Part shown: positions 1-10,636 of the stretch, piece by piece | How positions within the stretch are numbered: the first letter of the stretch is position 1 | Layout of the letters: each line of letters starts with the position of its first letter | Assembly: GCF_031178445.1 (NCBI RefSeq) | Contig: NZ_JAPSIY010000014.1 | Location: 1-50,308 of the forward strand | Direction of reading: 5' to 3' | Length of the DNA stretch: 50,308 nt | Source: Microbacterium sp. | Lineage (GTDB): Bacteria; Actinomycetota; Actinomycetes; Actinomycetales; Microbacteriaceae | The notes under the pieces: generated by a model | What the model saw: only the letters and a program-made list of their open reading frames with translations | The model's database searches: none | What the model was told of the DNA's origin: nothing | Made by a program: the position numbers and the translations under genes

Positions 1-2801
<2,801 letters not shown>

Positions 2802-2927
2802 GAATCCGTCTCCTTCTGCTCGGATGGAAGCGACAGGCGATTCCATCTTGCTCGCCGACGAAGCCCCGAGGCTAGCAAGGCTCGCCTTACCAGTCTGCGA
2901 CGTCCACCACGTCGGCGGTAGCGTGAA

Positions 2928-2951
2928 ATTTATCTTGATGTCGAGATAAAT
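2928..2951. promoter_or_regulatory. Palindromic operator upstream of acnA
   Basis: The arms ATTTATCT and AGATAAAT are perfect inverted repeats around the 8-nt centre TGATGTCG, which itself continues the symmetry in part. It is a strikingly AT-rich island in GC-rich DNA and sits in the only space upstream of acnA. Size and form fit the roughly 18-bp palindromes bound by MarR-family regulators of the UrtR/TamR type, and TamR controls aconitase in Streptomyces. The assignment to TamR is inference; the palindrome is seen directly. Confidence 0.6.
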
Positions 2952-2977
2952 CTACCAGAAGCGACGGACGCTCGGGA

Positions 2978-3715
2978 TCATTCCGATCGGGGGTAGAGCG
3001 CGCGCACCACGAGCCACGTGACGGCCACCATCGGCGCGAACAGCGGCAGGCCCATGATCAGCTTGAGCGTGCCGAGCAGCGTGACCTGATCGGTGAGATA
3101 CAGGGGCAGCTGCACGGCCAGCCGCGCCAGGAACAGCGCGCCCCAGGCGATGCCGAGCCAGAAGAACGTCCTCCGTTTGCGCCGGTCGGCGCGCCAGGCG
3201 GTGCCCTCCCCCATCAGGAAGCCCGCGGCGAGCCCGATCAGAGACCACCCGACCAGTGCCGAGACGATCATGCCGGTGCCGTACAGCGCGTTGGTGATCA
3301 GACCCGGCACGAAGTTGTCAGCGCCTCGTCCGGTCCACAGCGCCAGAGCGGCTGCCACGCCTGCGGCGACCAGTCCGCCCAGTGCCGCGGAGGGTGCCGA
3401 TCTCTGCGCGAGCCGCACGAGCGTGAAGACCGCCGCCAGACCGACGGACACGCCGAGCGAGAGGACCAGCGGCTCGGGACGCAGCGTGAACAGCACCACG
3501 AACGCCAGGCTGGGCAGAACCGATTCCAGGATGCCGCGCCACCCGCCCATCGCCGTCCAGACGACCTTGTGCGTGCTCCCGTCGCCGTCCGGGTCCAGCC
3601 CGGCCCGTCGCGCAGCGCCTCCGAGAGCGGCGCCGAGGAGATCGGCCGCAGACGACTCGGGCGCGGGTTCCGTCTCCCGGGAAGCACGGTCGCGCTCGTC
3701 GGGCTGAGCCGTCAC
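2978..3715 (-). CDS. DUF3159 family membrane protein
   Basis: This is a 245-residue integral membrane protein of the actinobacterial DUF3159 family; its biochemical role is unknown. A charged cytosolic N-terminus (about residues 1-60) is followed by the hallmark WTAMGGWRG segment and five or six hydrophobic helices. Several helices come in pairs, with an RRKRR turn near residue 185. The GTG start at 3715 overlaps the TGA of the DUF3710 gene (GTGA), so it is probably translated by coupling. It is the last gene of the dut-DUF3710-DUF3159 operon, an order common in actinobacteria. Confidence 0.85.
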   Translation of the reverse strand: MTAQPDERDRASRETEPAPESSAADLLGAALGGAARRAGLDPDGDGSTHKVVWTAMGGWRGILESVLPSLAFVVLFTLRPEPLVLSLGVSVGLAAVFTLVRLAQRSAPSAALGGLVAAGVAAALALWTGRGADNFVPGLITNALYGTGMIVSALVGWSLIGLAAGFLMGEGTAWRADRRKRRTFFWLGIAWGALFLARLAVQLPLYLTDQVTLLGTLKLIMGLPLFAPMVAVTWLVVRALYPRSE

Positions 3716-4299
3716 GCCGCGCCCGGGGTGGCAGGCATCTTGAGGGGGATGAGGTCGCGCGGCGGCATCGGCGATCCGCCCCGCACGACGACGATGGAGC
3801 GGAACAGGTCCTCGACCTGCTCTGCCGCCGTCGGGTCGGACGCGGCCTCGCCGCCGATCACTCCTCGCAGGAACCAGCGCGGGCCGTCGACGCCGACGAA
3901 GCGGGCGAGGCGCATTCCGGATCCCTCGGCGGCCGTGGCGGGGACCTCGGCGAGAAGCTCCTTACCCAGAGGGCCGTCGCGTTCCTCGACGCGGCCGCCC
4001 TGAGCGCGGATCTGGTCGCGCAGCTGCACGCGGGTCTCGTCCCACAGGCCGCGCGAGCGTGGTGCGGCGAACGGCTGCACCTGAAGGGAGGAGGAGGCGT
4101 AGTCCAGCCCGACCGCGACGATGCGCTTGGTCTGCTCCTCAACCTCGAGACGCAGGTTCAGTCCGTCGCGCGGAAGCACCTTGATGCCTCCGAGGTCGAT
4201 GTAGGGGCGGACGGGGTTCGCCTCGGCATCGTCGAACGGTCCCGCCGTCGCGCGGTCGGCAGGCGCCGACTTCAGCGTCGGTTCGATCTCTTCAGTCAT
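3712..4299 (-). CDS. DUF3710 family protein
   Basis: This is a soluble 195-residue protein of the actinobacterial DUF3710 family, function unknown. An acidic N-terminus leads into YIDLGGIKVLPRDGLNLRLEVEE, typical of the family. The family core follows (LRDQIRAQGG, MRLARFVGVDGPRWFLRGVIGG), and the protein ends with the VVVRGG-MPPRDLIPLKMP tail. Its ATG overlaps the dut stop (ATGA) and its own stop overlaps the next start, so the three genes form a tightly coupled operon. No catalytic motif is evident. Confidence 0.85.
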   Translation of the reverse strand: MTEEIEPTLKSAPADRATAGPFDDAEANPVRPYIDLGGIKVLPRDGLNLRLEVEEQTKRIVAVGLDYASSSLQVQPFAAPRSRGLWDETRVQLRDQIRAQGGRVEERDGPLGKELLAEVPATAAEGSGMRLARFVGVDGPRWFLRGVIGGEAASDPTAAEQVEDLFRSIVVVRGGSPMPPRDLIPLKMPATPGAA

Positions 4300-4745
4300 T
4301 CGCTCTTTCCCTGGGTGTATCCGGTCGACCCGAACCCGCCGTCCCCCCGGACGCTGTCGGGCAGCTCAGTCATCTGCTCGAACTCCGCCTGGACGACGGG
4401 CATCACGATCAGCTGGGCGATCCGGTCGCCGACCGCCACATCGTACGCTTCGCGGCTGTCGGTGTTCAGCAGGCACACCTTGATCTCGCCGCGGTATCCC
4501 GCGTCGACCGTGCCAGGCGAGTTGACGACGGTGATGCCGTGCTTCGCCGCGAGGCCACTGCGTGGCACGACGAAAGCCGCGTACCCCTCCGGTAGCGCGA
4601 TGCGCACGCCGGTGCCGACGAGCGCCCGCTCGCCGGGTTCGAGCCGCACGGCTTCGGCCGCCACCAGATCGGCACCGGCATCTCCCGGGTGCGCATAGGC
4701 TGGCACGGTGGCTGCGATGATCGGGACGGCAACGGAATGAGTCAC
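4296..4745 (-). CDS. dut: dUTP diphosphatase
   Basis: It hydrolyses dUTP to dUMP, keeping uracil out of DNA and supplying dTMP synthesis. At 149 residues it has the usual length of a trimeric dUTPase. Motifs in order: HPGDAGADL (about 19-27), PRSGLAAKHG (about 61-70), GTVDAGYRGEIKV (about 78-90 with the catalytic Asp), RIAQLIV (about 108-114) and the C-terminal GDGGFGSTG arm that closes the active site. The start is a GTG without a Shine-Dalgarno. A TAGCCT hexamer ends 6 nt before it (4752-4757), which suggests leaderless translation. The promoter therefore lies inside or beside the divergent DUF3093 start. Confidence 0.95.
   Translation of the reverse strand: MTHSVAVPIIAATVPAYAHPGDAGADLVAAEAVRLEPGERALVGTGVRIALPEGYAAFVVPRSGLAAKHGITVVNSPGTVDAGYRGEIKVCLLNTDSREAYDVAVGDRIAQLIVMPVVQAEFEQMTELPDSVRGDGGFGSTGYTQGKSE
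4696..4740 (+). promoter_or_regulatory. Putative leaderless promoter and 10-codon upstream ORF before DUF3093
   Basis: TAGGCT at 4696-4701 is followed after 6 nt by a GTG at 4708. That GTG opens a 10-codon frame (MAAMIGTATE) whose TGA (4738-4740) overlaps the ATG of DUF3093 at 4737 (ATGA). The hexamer-to-start spacing is the same as at ten other starts in this window. A leaderless leader peptide coupled to DUF3093 is plausible, but the frame is short and could be chance. Everything here also lies inside the dut coding sequence. Confidence 0.35.
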
Positions 4746-5243
4746 CCCATGAGGCTAGTGCAGAACGAACACCGCGGCACGCGGGAGATCTACCGGGAGC
4801 GGCTCGCACCCGGCCTGTGGATGCTGGTGACCATCGCCCTCGCCGGGCCCATGGCCGCACTCGTGTTCACGCCCGTCGGCGCCACGATCGCCCTCATCAT
4901 CGGAGCGCTGGTCTCGCTGCTGCTCGTGACGCTGAGCATCATCGCCTCCCCCACAGTCCGCGTGACGGAGACGACTCTGTACGCGGGCCGCGCCCACATC
5001 GACGCGCACTGGCTCGGCGAGCCGCAGGCATTCACCGGCGAGGAGGCGATGGCGAGGCGCACCCGCGACATCGCCCGGGACGGGTGGCACCTGATCCGGG
5101 GCGGGATCGACGGGATCGTGATCGTCCCGATCGACGATCCCGACGACCCGGTGAGCAGCTGGACCATCTCGACGCGGACCCCCGATCGGCTTCTCGCGGC
5201 GATCATGACCGCCAGGCGCAGCGAGCGTCCAGAGCGCCCCTGA
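4737..5243 (+). CDS. DUF3093 family membrane protein
   Basis: This 168-residue protein belongs to the actinobacterial DUF3093 family of unknown function. The family opening YRERLAPGLWML is followed by two adjacent membrane helices (about residues 23-65). A soluble domain comes next, with the conserved VRVTETTLYAGRAHI strand, a basic ARDGWHLIRGGIDGIVIVPI stretch and the DDPVSSWTISTRTPDRL tail. The start is either ATG 4737, overlapping a possible leader peptide stop, or ATG 4749. Both starts abut or overlap the divergent dut gene. Confidence 0.82.
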   Translation: MSHPMRLVQNEHRGTREIYRERLAPGLWMLVTIALAGPMAALVFTPVGATIALIIGALVSLLLVTLSIIASPTVRVTETTLYAGRAHIDAHWLGEPQAFTGEEAMARRTRDIARDGWHLIRGGIDGIVIVPIDDPDDPVSSWTISTRTPDRLLAAIMTARRSERPERP

Positions 5244-5251
5244 ACGCAGAA

Positions 5252-5278
5252 CGCGCCCCGGCTCGAGGCCGGGGCGCG
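5252..5278. terminator. GC-rich hairpin between convergent DUF3093 and DUF4193
   Basis: An 11-bp perfect stem (CGCGCCCCGGC / GCCGGGGCGCG) closes a 5-nt loop (TCGAG) in the 51-bp gap between two convergent stop codons. There is no clear T-run on the plus strand. It is likely a bidirectional terminator of the GC-rich actinobacterial kind. Confidence 0.75.
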
Positions 5279-5294
5279 GACGTCTTCGGGTGCG

Positions 5295-5588
5295 TCAGGC
5301 GGCGCACTCCTTGCAGATGGGGCCGTCAGCGCCCTCGTGGTCGAGCTGCGAGCGGTGCTTCACCAGGAAGCAGCTCATGCAGGTGAACTCGTCCTGCTGG
5401 GCGGGGAGCACGACGACGTCGAGCTCCACATCGGACAGGTCCGCACCGGGGAGCTCGAACCCCGTGGGGTTGTCCGAGTCCTCGACGTCGCCGGAGCCGG
5501 ACTGGGTGCTCGGCACACGCTCCTTGAGTGCTTCGATCGACTCGGAGTCGTCTTCGCTCTTACGAGGTGCGTCGTAGTCGGTTGCCAT
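5295..5588 (-). CDS. DUF4193 family zinc-ribbon-like protein
   Basis: This 97-residue acidic protein begins MATDYDAPRKSEDDSES, as members of the actinobacterial DUF4193 family do. It ends with a compact zinc-ribbon-like knot: CMSC near residue 71 and CKEC near 92, between FLVKHRSQLDHE and the terminal AA. The sequence identifies the family but no activity. The reading frame extends further upstream, but the ATG at 5588 preceded by GGAG gives the family N-terminus. It is transcribed divergently from sepH. Confidence 0.88.
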   Translation of the reverse strand: MATDYDAPRKSEDDSESIEALKERVPSTQSGSGDVEDSDNPTGFELPGADLSDVELDVVVLPAQQDEFTCMSCFLVKHRSQLDHEGADGPICKECAA

Positions 5589-5645
5589 GCGGTGAATCTC
5601 CACTTCCGTGGTACGAGTGGTGTCTGGGGGAAGCGCCGTTTTCGG

Positions 5646-5749
5646 GTGAGCGGCGGCCATAGTTTGCACGACCCGTGGGCATTTCGCAAATACCGGGGGA
5701 CGCGCTCTGGGAAACTCGCGGCACGCCCACGGTATTCCCGGCCGCTCAC
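5646..5749. repeat. Nested inverted repeats between DUF4193 and sepH
   Basis: The 209-bp divergent intergenic region contains an outer pair GTGAGCGGC (5646-5654) / GCCGCTCAC (5741-5749). Inside it lies an inner pair CCGTGGGC (5673-5680) / GCCCACGG (5725-5732). Together they can fold one long arm with a loop of about 44 nt. It could be a structured leader, a small RNA or simply spaced operator half-sites. No known riboswitch class is recognised. Confidence 0.4.
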
Positions 5750-5797
5750 GGATGCTCGTGACACCATGAACACACACCCATCCAGAGGGGCATTCGC

Positions 5798-6823
5798 ATG
5801 GAAAACGTCACCATCGTCGGAACAGAAGCGGGAGTTCTCGTCCTCGCCACGGAGTCGGGTCAGCGCTTCGCGCTTCCCATCGACGACGTGCTGCACCGCG
5901 AGATCCGTCGGGCGACCCGTGATGCCGAACCCTCCGCGACCCGGCTGGCGGCGAGCCCGCGCGACATCCAGGCGCAGATCCGCGCCGGGCTGTCGGCGGC
6001 AGAGGTCGCCGCGCTGCTGGGTGTGAGCGAGGCCGACGTGGCGCGTTTCGAAGGACCCGTGCTCGCCGAGCGTGAGCACATCGTCGATCAGGCCCTCGCC
6101 GTGCCGGTGCTCATCGGCAGCGAGGTCGAGCCAGACGCGCAGCCCACATTCGGCACCGCCGTGCGCGCCAAGCTGGCAGACCTGCAGGCCACCGACGAGC
6201 GCTGGGCGAGCTGGAAGGACGACTCCGGCTGGACCGTCAAGCTCGAGTTCACCGCGAACGACGTGGCCCATGACGCGCGCTGGAGCTTCGACCCTCGACG
6301 CAGCACGCTGACGCCCTCGAACGCCGACGCCACGCAGCTCTCGCGGCAGGGGTCGCTTCCGGAGGGCCTCATCCCCCGCCTCCGCGCGGTGGACTCCGAG
6401 CGGGTCTCACCGTACAAGGACGACAGCCGATTCGACTCCGGGGCATTCGGGCCACGCCTGCTCCCCCAGCCCGGCTCGCAGGACGAAGAGCCCCAGCTTC
6501 CGGAGCGGGCGAGCGCGGCCGTGCAGGACGCCGCTGCGCGGCATGCACCCGAGGAGAGCCGCACCAGCGCCGAGACGGCCGATCTGCTCGAGGCCCTGCG
6601 CCGCCGGCGTGGTCAGCGCGAGTCGGCACCGCTGTTCGAGGACGAGCGCGACGCGGAGTCGCCGATCGCCTTGTTCGATGCCGTCGCAGACGAGGAGCCG
6701 ACACCCGAGCCAGAGCCGGCACCGCGATCGGAGCCGGCTGAGGTCGGCGGTGGTCGCCGCAAGCGCCGCAACTCGATGCCGTCGTGGGACGAGATCGTGT
6801 TCGGCGCGCGCACCGACGAGTGA
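5798..6823 (+). CDS. sepH: Septation protein SepH
   Basis: This is an actinobacterial cell-division regulator; in Streptomyces and mycobacteria SepH binds FtsZ and promotes assembly of its filaments. The conserved N-terminal DUF3071 domain spans about residues 1-175. It includes a helix-turn-helix-like stretch, LSAAEVAALLGVSEADVARFE (about 65-85), and the WKDDSGWTVKLEF strand. The rest is a long, acidic, low-complexity tail ending in the conserved RRKRRNSMPSWDEIVFGARTDE. At 341 residues it has the normal length. Position next to DUF4193, DUF3093 and dut matches conserved actinobacterial order. Confidence 0.92.
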   Translation: MENVTIVGTEAGVLVLATESGQRFALPIDDVLHREIRRATRDAEPSATRLAASPRDIQAQIRAGLSAAEVAALLGVSEADVARFEGPVLAEREHIVDQALAVPVLIGSEVEPDAQPTFGTAVRAKLADLQATDERWASWKDDSGWTVKLEFTANDVAHDARWSFDPRRSTLTPSNADATQLSRQGSLPEGLIPRLRAVDSERVSPYKDDSRFDSGAFGPRLLPQPGSQDEEPQLPERASAAVQDAAARHAPEESRTSAETADLLEALRRRRGQRESAPLFEDERDAESPIALFDAVADEEPTPEPEPAPRSEPAEVGGGRRKRRNSMPSWDEIVFGARTDE

Positions 6824-6862
6824 CTCGCTTCGACCGGGCGCCCCGCCCGCATCAGCAGATGT

Positions 6863-7990
6863 TTAACGCCGGAACGCGCCGAGACGGATGAGCGGTACTC
6901 GCCACTCCTCCGGGGTGAGCGCGCCGTGCTGCCCGATCATGCCGCGGCCGCGCTGATCCTCGTCGTCACCGTCGTAAAGCGCGAAGTTGGATCGGGCGAT
7001 GGCGAGCAGGTCCCCCATGCGTTCGCGCGCGGCATCCGTCACCCCGGACCCGAAAAGCCCTGCGTCGATCGCCTCCGTGCGACTGAGCACGTCCGCGAAG
7101 CCCTCCAGATCCCTGCGCCAGCGCTGCGCGATCGGAGTCGGATCGGCGTCGGACTCCAGGTACACGTGCAGCATCCGCGGCTCGCCGCCGATGTGACGCA
7201 CCCCGTCGTGCCATCCACCCGCGCCGTCGAGCACCAGCTGCCGCTGCGGCGGCACATCCACCATGCCATGATCCGCGGTGACGAGCACGCCGACGCCGTC
7301 CGGCACCCGGCGCGACAGCGCGGCGTCGATGTCCTCCAGCGCCGCCGCCCACTCCCCCGAGTCGATTCCGTGCTTGTGCCCCGCCTTGTCGACCTCGGGC
7401 AGGTAGCAGTAGACGAGCGCGCCGTCGTGGGCATCCGCCAGATCCCACGCCAGCTCCACCCGCTCGGCCGGAGACGTCGCAGCCCGGAACTCGGCGCCGC
7501 GAAGCGTCGCGCGACTGAACCCGCTGCCTGCATACGCGGGGATGCCGACGGCGAATGCGCGGCCGCCGGCGGCCGCGAACTGCTCGAACACTGTCGGCGA
7601 CGGCTGCCACGCCATGGGATCGAGGCCGAGCTTGTCCCACTCCGAGAGCTGATTCACGAGCACGTCGCGGTGCGGATCGAGAACCCGATAGCCGACGAGC
7701 CCATGCAGCCCGGGTGTGACGCCGGTGAGCAGCGTGGTCAGCGCGGCTGCGGTCGTCGTCGGAAACGCCGAGCCGATGACGTCCTTCCTTGCCATCGCGG
7801 CGGCAAGCGTGCGCGCATGTCCGGCGTGGGCCCGCAGCGGTATGACGCCGAGACCGTCCACGACCGCGAGCACGGCCGACCGGGCCGCCGGAAGAGCATC
7901 CGTCCCGCCTCGCAAGGCTGCGAGCAGCTGTGGCGCCACCCCGGCGATGCTCCGCGTCGTATCGGGGCTGGACGGTAGCATGAGTGACAT
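6863..7990 (-). CDS. Alkaline phosphatase superfamily phosphodiesterase (type I nucleotide pyrophosphatase-like)
   Basis: This cytoplasmic protein of about 375 residues belongs to the phosphodiesterase/nucleotide pyrophosphatase family (PF01663). Metal-site motifs are visible in order: [12 protein letters not shown] (first Asp), [16 protein letters not shown] (Thr nucleophile), [16 protein letters not shown] (Asp and His ligands) and [11 protein letters not shown] (DHG), with a late [11 protein letters not shown]is. No signal peptide is seen. The start is ATG 7990 (MSLMLPSS) or ATG 7981; the open frame extending across the parC start is a shadow. It ends facing sepH, with only a weak 5-bp hairpin between. 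The substrate is not predictable. Confidence 0.85.
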   Translation of the reverse strand: MSLMLPSSPDTTRSIAGVAPQLLAALRGGTDALPAARSAVLAVVDGLGVIPLRAHAGHARTLAAAMARKDVIGSAFPTTTAAALTTLLTGVTPGLHGLVGYRVLDPHRDVLVNQLSEWDKLGLDPMAWQPSPTVFEQFAAAGGRAFAVGIPAYAGSGFSRATLRGAEFRAATSPAERVELAWDLADAHDGALVYCYLPEVDKAGHKHGIDSGEWAAALEDIDAALSRRVPDGVGVLVTADHGMVDVPPQRQLVLDGAGGWHDGVRHIGGEPRMLHVYLESDADPTPIAQRWRRDLEGFADVLSRTEAIDAGLFGSGVTDAARERMGDLLAIARSNFALYDGDDEDQRGRGMIGQHGALTPEEWRVPLIRLGAFRR

Positions 7991-8073
7991 CCGGGTCAGT
8001 CTTTCACAGGCATCCCGACGCACGGCGCGCGAGTGCCGATGCGAGTCCGTCCCGAGCGCCCTGCAGGAAGTCC

Positions 8074-10518
8074 ATGCCGCGTACCGATACGTCCGAGCCC
8101 GTTCAGGAGAACATCCAGGACATCGACCTCTCCGAGGAGATGCAGGGATCCTTTCTCGAGTACGCGTACTCGGTGATCTACTCCCGAGCCCTGCCCGACG
8201 CCCGCGACGGCCTGAAGCCGGTCCAGCGACGCATCCTCTTCCAGATGGCGGAGATGGGCCTGCGTCCGGACCGAGGGCACGTGAAGAGCGCGCGCGTCGT
8301 CGGCGAGGTGATGGGAAAGCTGCATCCGCACGGCGATTCGGCCATCTATGACGCCCTGGTGCGGCTCGCCCAGGACTTCTCACTGCGCGTGCCCCTGGTC
8401 GACGGACACGGCAACTTCGGCTCCCTGGATGACGGACCGGCGGCCTCCCGCTACACCGAGGCGCGCCTGGCGGCGCCGTCCATCGCCATGACGGAGAGCC
8501 TCGACGAGGACGTCGTGGACTTCATCCCCAACTACGACGGTCAGTTCCAGCAGCCGTCCGTGCTGCCTGCCGCCTTCCCGAACCTGCTCGTCAACGGCGC
8601 GAGCGGGATCGCTGTGGGCATGGCGACGAGCATGGCCCCGCACAACCTCATCGAGGTGATCGCCGCAGCCTCGCACCTTCTCGAGAACCCGGACGCCACC
8701 ACAGAGGAGCTGATGGAGTTCGTGCCAGGCCCGGACTTCCCGTCCGGAGGCATCCTGATGGGCCTCGACGGCGTGAAGGACGCCTACGCGACCGGCCGCG
8801 GCGCACTCAAGGTGCGCGGCAAGGTGTCCATCGAGCCGCTCGGCCCCCGCCGCACCGGCATCGTGGTCACCGAGCTTCCCTACACGATCGGGCCCGAGCG
8901 TCTCATCGAGAAGATCCGCGACGCCGTTCAGGCGAAGAAGCTGCAGGGCATCAGCGACGTCACCGACCTGACAGACCGCAACCACGGTCTGCGCATCCAG
9001 ATCGGCGTCAAGACCGGCTTCGATCCCAACGCCGTGCTCGAGCAGCTCTACCGACTCACCCCCCTCGAGGACTCGTTCAACATAAACAACGTCGCGCTCG
9101 TCGACGGTCAGCCGCGCACCCTCGGGCTCAAGGAACTGCTTTCGGTGTATGTGAAGCATCGCCTCGAGGTGATCACGCGCCGCAGTCGCTACCGGCTCGC
9201 CAGGCGCGAAGAGCGCCTGCACCTCGTCGAGGGCCTGCTGATCGCGATCCTCGACATCGACGAGGTCATCCAGGTGATCCGCTCGTCGGACGACGCGGAG
9301 GCGGCGCGCAGCAGGCTGCGCGCGGTGTTCGACCTCTCCGACCCGCAGGCTGAGTACATCCTCGAGCTGCGACTGCGCAGGCTGACGAAGTTCTCGCGCA
9401 TCGAGCTCGAAGCCGAACGGGACAAGCTGCTGGCCGAGATCGCCGAGCTGAAGGAGCTGCTCGAAAGCGACGCCCTGCTTCGGGCTCAGGTGATCCGCGA
9501 ACTGGACGCCGCGGCCGAGGCCTACGGCACGCCACGTCGCACCATGCTGCTCAACGCCGCGCCCCCCAAGCCCCGGGCGTCGAAGGGTGCGGTCGACCTG
9601 CAGATCGCCGATTCCCCCACCCTGGTCGTGCTTTCGACCACTGGACGTGCGGTGCGGGTGGACCTGGCGGACGGCCAGGAGATCCCTGCCGTCACGCGCC
9701 GAAGCAAGCACGATGCGATCCTGACGACGCTCGCCACGACGGCCCGCGCCGAGATCGGTGCCGTGACCTCGACCGGGCGTGTACTGCGCTTCTCCCCCGT
9801 GGATCTGCCGTCCATGCCTCCGGCCTCCGTGCACCTGGCCGCAGGTGTTGCGCTGCGCGATTACGTCGGTCTGCTCGACAAGAGCGAGCGCATCCTCGGC
9901 CTGATCCGGTTCGATGACGACACCCCGCTTGCGCTCGGCACGAAGGGTGGCGTCGTCAAGCGCGTCGTTCCCTCCGGCCTGCCGGTGCGGCCGGAGGTGG
10001 AGATCATCGGTATGAAGCCGGGCGACGTCGTCATCGGTGCGGCCGCTGCGCCTGACTCGGCAGAACTGGTGTTCGTCACCTCTGACGCCCAGCTGCTGCA
10101 CTTCCCCGCCGCCGCGGTGCGTCCGCAGGGCGCACCGGCGGGAGGAATGGCGGGTATGAAGCTGGGCGCGGGCGCCGAGGTGATCTCGTTCACGGCGGTG
10201 CACGATCCGGCGGATGCCGTGGTCGTGACGGTGTCCGGCGCCGAGGGCATCATCGCGGGAACGGATGCAGGCCGTGCAAAGGTGTCGTCGTTCGGCGAGT
10301 TCCCCGGCAAGGGAAGGGCCACCGGCGGCGTGCGCGCGCATTCCCTGCTGAAGGGAGAGGACCGGCTTCGCCTGGCATGGGCGGGTCCGTCCGAGCTCAG
10401 GGCGGTCGGTCCCGACGGCGCTGCCCGGACCCTGCCTGCGCCGGGAGCGAAGCGGGATGCGTCCGGGCAGCCGCTCGACGCGGTGGTCGGCTCCGTGGGC
10501 TCAGCGCTCGGCACCTGA
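8074..10518 (+). CDS. parC: DNA topoisomerase IV subunit A (GyrA/ParC family)
   Basis: This is the cleavage and rejoining subunit of a type IIA topoisomerase, used to decatenate chromosomes. It is 814 residues long. The winged-helix and tower domains carry [19 protein letters not shown], the 5Y-CAP motif [11 protein letters not shown] with the catalytic Tyr (about 128) and [15 protein letters not shown]. The coiled coil [30 protein letters not shown] follows, then a six-bladed C-terminal beta-pinwheel. The canonical GyrA-box (QRRGGKG) is not seen, which fits ParC rather than GyrA. ATG 8074 follows AGGAAG; the longer frame from 7984 has no family sequence. parE lies about 4 kb away in the opposite orientation. 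Confidence 0.92.
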   Translation: MPRTDTSEPVQENIQDIDLSEEMQGSFLEYAYSVIYSRALPDARDGLKPVQRRILFQMAEMGLRPDRGHVKSARVVGEVMGKLHPHGDSAIYDALVRLAQDFSLRVPLVDGHGNFGSLDDGPAASRYTEARLAAPSIAMTESLDEDVVDFIPNYDGQFQQPSVLPAAFPNLLVNGASGIAVGMATSMAPHNLIEVIAAASHLLENPDATTEELMEFVPGPDFPSGGILMGLDGVKDAYATGRGALKVRGKVSIEPLGPRRTGIVVTELPYTIGPERLIEKIRDAVQAKKLQGISDVTDLTDRNHGLRIQIGVKTGFDPNAVLEQLYRLTPLEDSFNINNVALVDGQPRTLGLKELLSVYVKHRLEVITRRSRYRLARREERLHLVEGLLIAILDIDEVIQVIRSSDDAEAARSRLRAVFDLSDPQAEYILELRLRRLTKFSRIELEAERDKLLAEIAELKELLESDALLRAQVIRELDAAAEAYGTPRRTMLLNAAPPKPRASKGAVDLQIADSPTLVVLSTTGRAVRVDLADGQEIPAVTRRSKHDAILTTLATTARAEIGAVTSTGRVLRFSPVDLPSMPPASVHLAAGVALRDYVGLLDKSERILGLIRFDDDTPLALGTKGGVVKRVVPSGLPVRPEVEIIGMKPGDVVIGAAAAPDSAELVFVTSDAQLLHFPAAAVRPQGAPAGGMAGMKLGAGAEVISFTAVHDPADAVVVTVSGAEGIIAGTDAGRAKVSSFGEFPGKGRATGGVRAHSLLKGEDRLRLAWAGPSELRAVGPDGAARTLPAPGAKRDASGQPLDAVVGSVGSALGT

Positions 10519-10588
10519 CCGCCAGTGCGCGACGCGACGGTGGGACCGTCGCCGCTGAAGACTCAGCTGGTGAGGGACAGAGACGTCG

Positions 10589-10631
10589 CGAGGGCACCGC
10601 ACCGACAGCCGGTGTCGATGCGGTGCCCTCG
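10589..10631. terminator. Long hairpin between convergent parC and the M60 peptidase gene
   Basis: A 13-bp perfect outer stem (CGAGGGCACCGCA / TGCGGTGCCCTCG) encloses a second small hairpin (CGACA / TGTCG). It lies in the 118-bp gap between two stop codons, where both transcripts would need to end. This is probably a bidirectional terminator. Confidence 0.85.
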
Positions 10632-10636
10632 ATGAC

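Noticed and set aside
2877..2889. DtxR/IdeR iron box before acnA
   Set aside because: AAGGCTCGCCTTA is only a partial match to the 19-bp consensus, so it is mentioned as a possibility and not listed as a feature.
5375..6271. A 298-codon minus-strand frame spanning DUF4193 and sepH
   Set aside because: It is out of frame with DUF4193 and antisense to SepH; its composition is typical of a shadow.
8380..10341. A 653-codon minus-strand frame opposite parC
   Set aside because: Low-complexity His/Arg/Asp-rich translation without motifs; parC on the plus strand is complete.
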